Part shown: positions 37,923 to 48,739 of the stretch, in pieces
Numbering within the stretch: the stretch's first letter is position 1
Layout of the letters: each line of letters opens with the position of its first letter
Assembly (NCBI RefSeq): GCF_000208745.1
Contig: NC_030852.1
Span: 25,062,747-25,126,746, forward strand
Origin: Theobroma cacao
Lineage: Eukaryota > Streptophyta > Magnoliopsida > Malvales > Malvaceae
Reading direction: 5' to 3'
Length of the DNA: 64,000 bases
Notes under the pieces: generated by a model
The model's database searches: none
The model's input: only the letters and a program-made list of their open reading frames with translations
What the model was told of the DNA's origin: nothing
Translations under genes and position numbers: made by a program

Positions 37923-38947
37923 CAGAGCTGACTCTTGGGTGAAGCCACCCAAGCAAGGGCTTTAGACCCCCAATTTGGGGAGGCCTCATTTTTAGAGAAG
38001 ATTTATAATTTTATAATAATTATAATATAATTAACTATATTAAAAATATATAAAAATTATAAAATAATTAATAAAACTATTTGTTCTTTAATTTTTTTAA
38101 TTATGTACCTAATAAATCTCAATTTTTTATTACTTCCTTATTTTTAGAATGCTATTAATTCTCATTTATATTTTCTTATTTTTAAAAAACTAACAGTCAT
38201 ATGTATTTAATCATCTCTAACAGTTATTTTTTTATCAATTATTTCTTTTATTTCCAATCAATGCATTTAATAATTTTCAACAGTTATTTTTTTTCTATAT
38301 ATAAAACCAATTTTTTTTTCAATGTATAATATCTACTTTTAAAATCTTCCTTTTTCATTTGCTCTTTCTTCCTTTAACTTCAATTTTTCTCCAAAAAATA
38401 CACAAAAAGTATGTTCTTTTATTATCTTCATAAAGCTGTGAGCCTCATTTGCGGTTTGCAATAAATATTAAACAATTAAGTACTATTGTTCTAATCTTTA
38501 CAGATTTTTTTACTTTAATTTAGAGTTTATATTATATTATTATATTATTTTTATTTTATGTGATAGTTGATTTATTTGAATTAGAAATTTTGATTATTGA
38601 TATTATATTAGCCATTAAAAAATATAAGATAATTATAATAGTTAAATATTTTTAAAATAATGTTAACAATTCTAGTAAGTGTTGCTTTAGGAGAAAGAAG
38701 TTTTTCAAAACTAAAATTAATAAAATCTTATTTAAGATCAATAATGTCTCAAGAAAGATTAAATGAATTGACTATATTATCAATTAAAAAAGAAATATTA
38801 GAAGAACTGGATTATAAAAGTTTAATTAAAAATTTTGTATCTCAAAAAGCTAGAAGAATAAAATTTTAATAATTTTTTTAATTTCAATAAAAAAAGCTTC
38901 ATTTGAATATTTCGTTTTAGGCTTTTGAACTTATTAGGTCACCCCTA
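37923..38947 (+). mobile_element. Inner hAT element with transposase remnant
   Basis: A perfect 8-bp duplication ACAATAGT flanks it (37915-37922 and 38948-38955). The ends are CAGAGCTGAC and, inverted, TAGGGGTGAC. It carries the C-terminal end of a hAT transposase at 38660-38869 and is nested in the outer hAT element. It is a sibling of 34267-35075. Confidence 0.87.
38660..38869 (+). pseudogene. hAT transposase C-terminal fragment
   Basis: About 69 codons reading ERSFSKLKLIKSYLRS, then SQERLNELTILSIKKE. This is the conserved dimerisation end of hAT transposases of the ZMYM1-like group. The catalytic core and the zinc finger are absent, so it is a deletion derivative without activity. Confidence 0.88.
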
Positions 38948-39359
38948 ACAATAGTGATGGGTGATCTCTGTATTTCTTTATCTAAACTCACAAGCTCATA
39001 AATCTCTTTTGAAGAATAAAGTGTGTTTTAATTATGAGTTACAAAAAAAGAGAAATAAAAATAAAAAGACACTAAAGAGAAGAGAAAAAGAGAAAAAGAA
39101 AGAGGTTTGGAGAAACTTAAATTAGGGTAAAGTTAAATAGGTTTGTAAAGTTGTTTGATTTTTTTATTTATATTAATTATTAAATAAAAAATTTATTTTG
39201 AGTGGGTCATTAATAATATATAATAAATAAAAATTTTCAAAAATTTTGAGAGGTTATTGATAAAATATATATAAAAAATAAATATTTTTAAAAATTTTGG
39301 GGGGGGCCACGCCCCCACTGTTGGCTTACCCTCCGCCCCTGATCACCATCGACCACACC

Positions 39360-40978
39360 ATGAATTTTCAACTTATCTTGACGCTCTTAATGATTGCTAT
39401 GGCACCTCTGGTGTTGCTGATCAATCAGGAAAAGAAGAACGTTCGAGCGAGAAGGCTTCCTCCTAGCCCGTGGAAGATACCTGTTATAGGTAACCTACAC
39501 CAGCTCGGTTACTTACCCCATAAGTCGATTCAACGACTGTCGCAAAAATATGGATCGCTCATGTTTTTGCAACTAGGGTCCGCGCCAACTCTTATTGTCT
39601 CTTCGGCAGATGCGGCAAGGGCGATCTTCAAAGCCCATGATGTTGTCTTTTCAGGTTGACCAGCTGATTTATATGTTGCAAGGAAGTTTAGTTATAATTT
39701 GAACAGTATATCGTTTGCTCCCTATGGAGCGTTTTGGAGGGAGATAAGGAAGATAGCGATATTGGAACTCCTTAGTTCAAAGAGGGTCCAATCATTCCGG
39801 GCCGTGAGGGATGAAGAGGCAGCATTTATGCTAACTCATATAGCTTGCTCGTCAGGCCCCGTAAATCTTAATAAACAATCACTTGCGTTAACAAATAACG
39901 TTGTATGTCGCGTGGCTTTCGGTAAAAGATTTGGAGGAAATGATGGCACAAGCAGATTCGACGCCCTCATGCATGACACACAAGTCCGTTTGGGGGAATT
40001 TCCTTTATCAGATTTCTTTTCATGGATGCGGTGGCTCAACAAGTTTAATGGCCTGGAAGAAAGAGTGGAGAGGAACTTCAGAGAACTAGACAAGTTTTAT
40101 GACGAAGTGATAGAGGAACATCTTGATCCAACAAGGCCAAAATTAGATAACCATGAAGATATTGTCGATGTACTTATCCGAATACAAAAGCATCCAAGTC
40201 AAGGGATTACTCTTAGCAATCAACACATTAAGGGTATCCTCACGGTATGCTAAATATTTTTTTTTCCAATCTTGTTTTCTTTCTTTGGCTCTTTTTACAC
40301 TACTTTGTTACATAATTCTTTTTAGAGACTGGACTCTGAAAACAAACTACATATTACATATTTCAGGACATGTTCTTTGCGGGGACTGATACCACTGCAT
40401 CGACTCTTGTTTGGACCTTAACCGAGTTGATCAGAAATCCATCATTGATGGAAAGAGCACAAGCTGAGGTACGAGAAGTTGCTAAGGGAAGAGGGAAAGT
40501 CGAAGAGAGTGACCTTCGTAAACTGGTTTACCTAGAATTAATTATAAAGGAGGCACTTAGGCTCCACCCACCTGCCCCTCTATTGGTCCCCCGAGAAACC
40601 ACCGAGGATTGTACGGTTGGAGATTACACAATTCCAGTCAAAACAAGGGTGCTTGTGGATGTAAGATCAATAGGAGCAGATCCAAAATATTGGGAGAATC
40701 CAAATAAGTTTCGACCTGATAAATTCTTAAATAGCTCAATTGATTTCAACGGGCAACATTTCGAGTTTTTACCCTTCGGGGTAGGTCGAAGGGGTTGTCC
40801 TGGATCAAGTTTCGCCATCTTGCTTGTTCAGCTTGCACTCGCGAATCTTCTACATTGCTTTGACTGGGAATTGCCTGATGGAATGAGCATAGAGGATGTG
40901 GACATGGAAGAAGAGTTCGGGCTTACAATGTTCAAGAAAACTCCTCTTTGTCTCGTAGCTAGGACTGTGGGTGAATAG
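39360..40978 (+). pseudogene. CYP71-type P450 with one in-frame stop (cluster copy 5)
   Basis: Exons 39360-40244 and 40367-40978 would give 498 codons in one frame, except for a TGA at 39657-39659 (codon 100). It falls in FSG-stop-PADLY, where relatives have Arg (RP), so a single CGA to TGA change explains it. Everything else looks sound: hinge [23 protein letters not shown] (ExxR), and haem loop PFGVGRRGCPG with Cys439. RPDKF replaces PERF, and SIGADP replaces AIGRDP. It is distinct in sequence from copies 1-4. Read-through is unlikely, so I call it a very young pseudogene. A polymorphism or a sequencing error would make it a gene. A hAT element ends 18 bp before the ATG. Confidence 0.85.
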
Positions 40979-42604
40979 TGATCGATCGTGTTTGGTAATT
41001 TCTTATTCAAAATTTCATGTAGTCCCCCAAAATAAACATTTATCCATATGATTCTTGTTTTATTTTATTGTTAGATTTTGTGGAAAGAGGAGCTAAGTTA
41101 ATCGAGCTTCCAACCATTCACACTCTTAATACTTGATGGCTCGAATAATTCAATACGTCACTATCTATTGCCCACTAGAATTCGGCCGCTCTAAACACTC
41201 CCTTGATAATAGAATGAAACTCATAAGCTAATGATATATTAAATAAAAAAGTTTTTCTTTGAGAGAGAGAGAGAAGGGTGGTCATGGAGATGGGAATGTA
41301 CCAAGTGTAAAAAAACATAAGCGAGGAGAGAATTTTTGAAACAAATGTCTTTTGCAGCAATTACCCAACATGCCAATTTTGCATCCAAGGGGAGGAAACC
41401 CTTGAATCCCCAAAGAAGTGGATCGTCGAAGTTGCAAAGCAGCAGAATGTAATTGCTAACATTGAGTAAGTGTAATCCCATATAATTCACTTCGTAAATA
41501 ACAAATAATCAAGTAAAAGAGAAGAGAAAGAAAAAGGATCTGAAAGGTCTACCCACGTACATATGTGATTGCTACCAGCGAGAAGTGGTATGCCAAGACG
41601 TCGCGGGCAAGACGATTGACGGTATCAATATTATGAACGGAGATGGTGTTGAGAAGAGAGGTTACTGCCTCTACAACGCCCCACCGCCAAGAACACTATT
41701 TTTAATTTCCTTTCCATTTCAACATTAAATTTTGCATGTGTTAATACGAAATTAAAGTCTGTCTATTTTTTTAAATTTAAATCAATTTTTTTTTAAAAAT
41801 ACTACTAAGTATATATACAAAAGAGCAAAACGAAAACCTAATGAAATAAAACACTGACAAAAAATTGAAATTTGAAATCTAATTAAATTGTTTTGAAATA
41901 ATAAAAAAAGCACACAAAGGTATCCAAAGAATGAAAAGCAACAAAAATAGAAACGATAAGACAATTAAAAACACGAAAGAGAAAAGGAGATTTGAAATCT
42001 GAAACAATGAAAGATATTGAAAATTTAAAAATACCAACGATTTATTGAAATAAACAGAAATAGAAAAAAGAAAACAAAGCAGAATTAAAAACATCAGGAA
42101 AAAAAAGAAATCTGAAATTTTATTTTTAAAAGTCACCAACAACAAATAGATCTCAAAGTATTTCTATCTGCAAAGCAAAACTTATATGTATTTTCACACT
42201 TTTTCTTATGTTAATTTAAAAAGAAAAAAGTTAATGACATTTAACAAGGGATCATACAAAATAAAGAAAAATCTACCACTTAAAAGATATTAAAATTACT
42301 TAATGGTTTGAATAATTTAATATGTCACTATCTATTGCTTATTGGAATTCGGCACCTCAATGATGGAGTCGAGATTTCATGTTTGAAAGGACAAAAATAA
42401 TATCTATAAAATAGTCATCTTAAAAGTTCAATCTTTATAAAAATAAAATTATAAAAGTTTAAAAAATTAAAGACAAAATTTTAAAATTTTTTAGGATAGG
42501 GCACCTATTAGCCCCCTTCCTTTACCTCCGGTCCCCCTAGACCTCCTAAAAGAGCCCAAAAAAATCTAGATCTTTTTTGGTCTCAACATCATTTAAAATG
42601 TAAA
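40979..42604. other. Intergenic with coding-like remnants
   Basis: The first 100 bp are P450 3' UTR. A direct repeat about 53 bp long occurs at 41131-41183 and 42299-42351. Between the copies lies a GC-richer minus-strand stretch (about 41555-41692) reading VVEAVTSLLNTISVHN and continuing about 20 codons more, which I cannot identify. It has no start codon and is probably a gene fragment. The rest is A-rich. Confidence 0.45.
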
Positions 42605-43847
42605 GGCTAAATACTTAAATAAATTCTTGAAAAAGTCAATTTAACCCTTATATTTTTATTACGTTCAAATAATCTCTTAAATTTTTATTTTGAATCAAAT
42701 AAGTTAATCTCACTAATTGTTGATTAATTTTCATTAATTAATAATACAGTCAGTAATTTTTATGCCATGTTATCTACCACATGACATGTTAATATATCAT
42801 CATGACGACGTCAATGTCACGTGACATTTGACTTGGCATAAAAAATTATTGACTTGAAATTAGTTTTTTTTTCAAATGTCAAAAAATTATTGATTAGGGA
42901 TTTGAAACAAAAAATTTTAAAAAACCTAATTGTTTCAAATTGATTACCATTGTTTCTTAATTGATTGTTGTCCATCGTTTCTAACAAAAAAAAAAAACTT
43001 AACCCAACCTTTCTAATTTGATTGAAACTGTTGTTGCTTGACTAAAACTTGATGTAAAGAAATCTGAAAATACTTAGAAACAGAAAAAGTTAAGGTAGGA
43101 CACATAACGTTTATAATACTAAAACTAATAAAGACACACAATGTTGATACACAATAAAACAAAATCAAATCCTTTCTCTTCTCTTCCCTAGAATTTGTAA
43201 AGAAATTTGATACTTTCTTTACCTTAAAATTTGTAAGAAAAATTTGATGGTATTGAATTTTATTTATTAATAACAATGGATTCTCTTTCCACATCTTTAA
43301 CAGATTTTGAAAATTTAAGACAACCCAAAGAACAATTTTTAGAAAAGGAATAGAAATTGCATACAGGGAGAGGACATTCTGACTATAAGGTATGTTGGGT
43401 TTAGGAAATATTGAAGAAAGTGAAGGCTTTTTTAAGAAGGTTAACTTTAAGAACAAGGGAATTAGTTAATAAACAATAGTAATCAATTTGACGCAATTAG
43501 TTTTTTTTTTTAATTTTTTTGTTTCAAATTCTTAATCAATAATTTTTTGATATTTGGATGGATAAAAAGGAAAAAACCTAATTCTTGGTCAATAATTTTT
43601 TATATCACGATATTTACCACATGACATTAATGTTATCAAGATAACACTTCAACATGTCACTTGAAACATAACGTAGTATCAAAAATTGCTGATTATATCA
43701 TTTATTAATGGAAATTAATTAAAAATTAATATGAGAAATTTATTTGATTCAAAATAAAAGTTTAAATGTTTATTTGAATGTAATAAAAAAATAAAGACTA
43801 AATTGACTTTTTTAATATAATTCAAAAGCTTATTTACATATTTAGTC
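42605..43847. mobile_element. Non-autonomous long-TIR (Mutator-like) element
   Basis: Left arm about 42605-42975 is the inverted complement of about 43475-43847, beginning GGCTAAATAC and GACTAAATAT. The flanks aaatgtaaa (42596-42604) and aatagtaaa (43848-43856) agree at 7 of 9 positions, as for an old 9-bp Mutator-type duplication. The 500-bp centre has one 147-codon minus-strand frame (43013-43456) without recognisable domain. I treat that frame as chance. Related single arms or fold-backs occur near 12600 and 22650. Confidence 0.75.
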
Positions 43848-44175
43848 AATAGTAAAATATCGTTTTAAAAATTGGACAAAATACAAGCACTTACAATTCA
43901 TTAATTCATCACAATGTGAATCTCAATTAAACTGAAAAATAGAAAAAAAAGAAATTAAAAAGCTATTTTATCTGTCAACAACTCTCGAGGAACTTGCATG
44001 TTTTACGCAATCTGTCTCCCATTTGTAAGATATCCACATCAAATGCATAATAATTGATCAAGCAGATATAAATAAATAAACGAAAAGCCTGCTTTATTTT
44101 GGTCATAAAAGGACAAAGAGGGGACCCTCGATCTGCCTTTTATGGAGCATATACAGAGGAATAACTGTTAACTGG
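43848..44175. other. Short spacer between two inverted-repeat elements
   Basis: 328 bp of AT-rich sequence in which I see no gene or signal. Confidence 0.6.
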
Positions 44176-45339
44176 GAATGGAAATCTCCTGCCCCTGGTT
44201 AGTGCCTCATTGGTGCTCCTTGTCTAATTTAATGTCAAGTGTCCTTTAAGTTTTAATTGAATGATAAAAGTTACACAACGATGTTAAAATTAAATTGCAT
44301 TAAACTAATTAATAGTGTTATAGAATCATCGTCACTTATTGTTGGGCTGTTGGAATATATCAGGCTCGCCAAAGAGGCACTGCTATTAGGATCGGAAACT
44401 TCTCTTCGACGACAACGTTGTTATTTACAGAAAATAAAGAAAATTCGAATTGTTGGAAGAGAGAACCCAAATTTGATCATTTATGGAGACTGTTTTGCTC
44501 CATTACCATCGTTTTCATCACCATCTTTTTTCATTTATTTTCCTAGTAAAATTAACAATGAAAAATAAATTAAAAATTGAATAAAAAAATTCAAATTTTG
44601 TAAAAATTTTGACAATAAAATGAAGGATTACTGTAAAACGTGAGTCTTTAAAAGATTTTGAAAATTAATCAGATTTATTTGTTGGTTTTTAAACGTGGGT
44701 CTGCAGCAAAAGACGCCACATCTTTTTTTATTTTCTTTTTCATCAATTTTCTTGATATAAATAATATTATTTTGATTTTTTTCTTTTTTTATTTTTTTTA
44801 ATGCTATAAAGGATCTGTTTCATTCCTCAATAACATGTTCTTAATCATGAGTGATGTAGTGAACTCTCGATCTTAAAACTTTTTTATAGAGCATTTGCTT
44901 CTTCCTCAAAGCACCATATATGTTGTAATACAAAGGGTGACCTTCCTTGTTTCTGCTAGTTAAGTAAGCCATTGTCTCAGGACCCAAATTTTCTTCAAGG
45001 ATTTCTGTCAACCTTAAATTCCTAGTGCCATAAACGACCAAGTCTAGATTCTCTCTTTCAACAATTCGATCTTCTTTGTTTTCTGTAAGCAACAATGTTG
45101 TGATCGAAGAGGAGTTTCCCGATCGTAAAAGCAGTGCTTCTTTGGTCCACCCGAGGTATTCCAATAGCATAGCAACTAGCAGGGAGGGTTTTATAACACT
45201 ATTAGCTAACCTAGTGCCGTTAAAGTTTAACACCGTTATCCAACTTCTTTATTCAATTAAACAATTTAGAGGACATTTGACATTAAATTAGAGAAAGGGC
45301 AGCAATGGGGCACTAACTAAGGGCAGGAGATTTCCATTC
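44176..45339. repeat. Long inverted repeat with coding-like arms
   Basis: Arms of about 320-330 bp (44176-44490 and 45010-45339) are clear inverted complements, both beginning GAATGGAAATCTCCTGCCC on the outside. Each arm, read inward, encodes related peptide: SVIESSSLIVGLLEYI then AKEALLLGS on the plus strand (44257-44568), and SVIKPSLLVAMLLEYL then TKEALLLRS on the minus strand (44841-45233). The minus frame continues past the arm for about 65 codons. I do not recognise the protein. Flanking gttaa agrees on both sides but no full target duplication is clear. It could be a Pack-MULE-type element carrying a gene piece in its arms, or an inverted duplication of a gene fragment. Confidence 0.75.
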
Positions 45340-47219
45340 GTTAAGATTTTGGGTTATGATTGCCTATGGTTAGGTCGTGATTAATTAAATTAAGAGTTAA
45401 TTAAGATACAAGGAATTGAGTAGGAGAATCATGAGGAGATTTTGGCTATGAAGAAGCATTGGGACAAGTTGCAAAGAAAGGATTGTTGCCGCAATCCTAA
45501 GCAATCATAATTTTATTTAGAGCTGCAGCATTAACCAAAAAGGAAAAAAGAAACACATCAATCATACCTTTATAAAAGATTATAAGAAGACAAAGAAAAT
45601 AAAGGGTCCAATTAATCTTGATATAATTATAAAAAAATCCCAGTTGATTGTATTTACTTGTGGGATGCTCCACCAGTGAGCCTCTAATCAACAAGTAGCA
45701 CCTAATGAACCCCTTTAGAACTTTTATTGGTTTCTTATTCTCTTTTCTGATACTTATAATACTCTGTTTTTTATATAAACTAAAAACGTAAATTTTTTAT
45801 ATAAAATACATTAAAGTCAATTTTTTTTCAAATTTCCATGAAAATCAATATAAAAGCAAAAAAAATTAGATGGAATGAGTACTATATAAGATCAATTAGT
45901 TACAGCATGTCGTTTAGAAATTTCAATTTTTGTTTATGAAGAGATGAGTGAGATTTAAATTTAATTTTTTGAGTACGAAAAAAAATATATATATATATAT
46001 ATATATTTATTTATAATTTAACTAAATACTCATGTCCAGAAAAGTGCATGTTTTTAGCTAGTTTCATTGGTGGAGATGATGTCAACAAATTTAGCAGTTC
46101 TAAAGAAACTTTAGGCCTAATTTGATAAATTATTATATTTGTTATTATCATTTCGTCCCATAATTATGCCCCAATGATTTTTTGAACACTTAATATTTTA
46201 AACTTTTTTATATTTCAAAATTATTTTCATAATTTTATGGGTTACTTTTTGGTGTTACAAGTCATGGAGCATCAACTTTATTAAAAAATTTTCAAATTTT
46301 AATATATAATATATTAAAATTTATTTTTTTCTAAACTCTGTGAAAGTCAAATAAGGACAATAAATTTGAAACAAAATGTGCTGTATAAGATCAACCAATA
46401 GTTAGAGCACCCCGTTTAGAAGTCTCATTTTTATATAAAATGAGATTAAATCTAATTTTTTGAATATCAATATATATATTTATCATTAAACTAAATATTT
46501 ATACATATAAAAATTCATGCTTTTAGCCGACTACAATAAATTTAGTGGTTGTAAAGAAACTTTAGGCTTAATTTTATAAATCGTTATTTTTGCTGTTTAG
46601 TTTTTGTTACAATATATCTTTTGCTATAACCAAAAGCAAAACTAAATCATATTTGATTAGATAATTGTAGTAATATCAATTTTAATATAAATTATTTTAT
46701 ATAAAAAATATAAAATCATGCTTTTATTTTATTAATTCTCAAAAAATTCAAATGAGTACATTTTATATTTTATATTTTTGATTTCTATTTCAAAATAATT
46801 TTAAGTAATTCTTCAAAATAAATTTGAGCTTAAAGGAGATAAGAACCCATAACTCAAATCTAAATCTAATCTTGGCAACAAACAAGTACTTAATTAATGT
46901 TGGAAAAGAAGTGGCTTTAGGAATAGATTAAACAGAAGCCCAAATTAGTTTATATTATGAGAATCACCATTGTATATAAGAAAATTAAGACAATGCTTTG
47001 ATTTTCATATCATTGTTAAATAATTTTTAATGTTATTTAGAAATAAAGAAGAAAAGAAAAACAAGAATGGTTAAAAGGAAGTCAAGGGATGTAAAAGAAC
47101 GTAGTAACTGATAATAACGGTGGGCAAGGCGGCTTTTGGACACAAATGTGAAACCAGTTGAAAGTTGGGAAGCCTAAGTTAAGTTAGGGGCAAGTGGAGG
47201 ACGGGTGTCAGTATCAATG
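45340..47219. other. Intergenic with a diverged direct repeat
   Basis: About 45870-46150 and 46380-46605 share ordered words (TATAAGATCAA, TTTAATTTTTTGA, GTAAAGAAACTTTAGGC and AAAGAAACTTTAGGC), so one is an old copy of the other. An (AT)n run lies at 45985-46006. No gene was seen. Confidence 0.55.
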
Positions 47220-47420
47220 TCATCATAGGCAACAAAGGAAACTTCCAAGAACCAACCAGCCAACCCAACACAACCCATCTTCACCGCTCCTTCACCATTT
47301 ACCGCTTCCAAACACGGTCTTCTCCGCCCACTGACTTAAACTCTTATCACCACCTTCATCACTTTTCATTACCCACCCAAAGGCAACAATGCTGCAGATT
47401 CTCTATTCTTCTTCTTAAAG
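47220..47420 (+). other. Likely 5' UTR exon of RGLG, with a short uORF
   Basis: A pyrimidine-rich, GC-richer stretch ends in AAAG followed by GTAAAA (47421), a good donor. A matching acceptor TTGCAG lies at 48711-48716, 24 bp before the RGLG start codon. A nine-codon upstream frame (47389-47418) begins ATGCTGCAG and stops two bases before the donor. The transcription start is not defined, so the left edge is a guess. Confidence 0.45.
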
Positions 47421-48739
47421 GTAAAAAGACAAGCTACCTTGGCTGACTTTTTATTTATTTGTTTTTTGACAGACTGTTCTTGTTGACTTTGGCTCTGGCC
47501 TCTGGGGGTTTACAGACTTGTCATTTTTTTGAAATTTAGTGAATTTTGATGAATGGATGTGGAATTTGGACATCTGAATGTTATGATTTCTTGGGTTTTC
47601 AGCTAGGACTGTTCATAAACCTATGATCTTGTTATAAATGTGGTTAGATTCTTAATGCAGTTTTTTCTATTTATTTCCCCCATTTTTTTTGGGGGGGTGG
47701 GGGGTTCTTTCTAACCAGATTCATGTGTGTAAAGGAATTTAGAGGTATGAAAATTATCTGTTTAATTTTGGTACTTTGGAAATATGTTTCTTTTCTTGAA
47801 TCATTTATCAAGAAGCCATTTCCAATACGAAGATTACTGGCTTACATAGACTTCTTTCAGTAAAAATGGTAAACTGGAAAATCTCATGTTGGTATAGTAA
47901 GGAATTTCGATGTTGTAGCTTAATTTGAGGTGTAAATTGATTAGTCTGCATTTTGGATTGCTGCGCTTTGAAGCAAGAAGTATTTGAATTAATTTGGATT
48001 TAGCAAGAATAGTTTTATCTATTTCCTTTCATTTCTTTTCTTTAAAAGGGTTAGAGAAGTAAGAATAGTTTTTCATTATTCAAAACCAAATATTAGCTGA
48101 TATACTGTAGAAAGTGTTGATCGTTTTCTTTTTTCATTGAAAAGTTCTTAGTTTATCCATATAAATGCATAACAGAAGCCCAAAGAAAACAAGGCAAATC
48201 AATGGCATACAATTCCATAACCTCTGAATGTCAATAGATTTTGCAATTTGGTTTGCTTCTGAGGCTCTCTGCATATGGAGATGGGGTAGTCATTGAATTG
48301 CCTTCACATTCACCTCACATTTGAAATTTGAGCATGGAAATCTTTTCTTACTGACATTTTAATTGTTAATTTATGCTACTTGTGATGACAAGTTGGTTTC
48401 TCAATTTGGATATCATTTAGTTTTTAATTTCCTTCCTCTCCCCATCACTTTAGACAAGAAATTGGGTGATACTGACTTCCAAAATGTTGTGTAGCCTTCC
48501 CTTCCTGTATCCCTATGCTCTCGTAGAATGGAATTTGGGCCCTTCTCTTGTGAAAGGGAAAGAGGTACCACTTTTCTGAAAATGCTGGCTGTTATTTTAT
48601 CTTATTCAATCCTTTTATTTATTTCTAAGTTTTGTATAATATCTGTGAAATTACATTTTTTGCAGTCCACGTGGGTTCTTAGCTGCATTCATGTTCATAT
48701 ATGTTGGATCTTGCAGAATATCTATAAATTATAGAGCTG

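Larger units (their letters stand above)
37480..39341. mobile_element. Outer hAT-type element in the P450 copy 5 leader
   Basis: The ends are CAGGGCGGAG and, inverted, CAGGGGCGGAG. Flanks are accaccat (37472-37479) and atcaccat (39342-39349), an 8-bp duplication with one mismatch. About 0.8 kb is its own sequence and the rest is a nested second hAT copy. No transposase of its own is visible. The right end lies 18 bp before the ATG of the P450 at 39360, so it sits in that gene's leader or core promoter. Confidence 0.82.

Noticed and set aside
43013..43456. 147-codon minus-strand frame
   Set aside because: Centre of the long-TIR element. Hydrophobic, AT-driven composition and no recognised domain, so probably chance.
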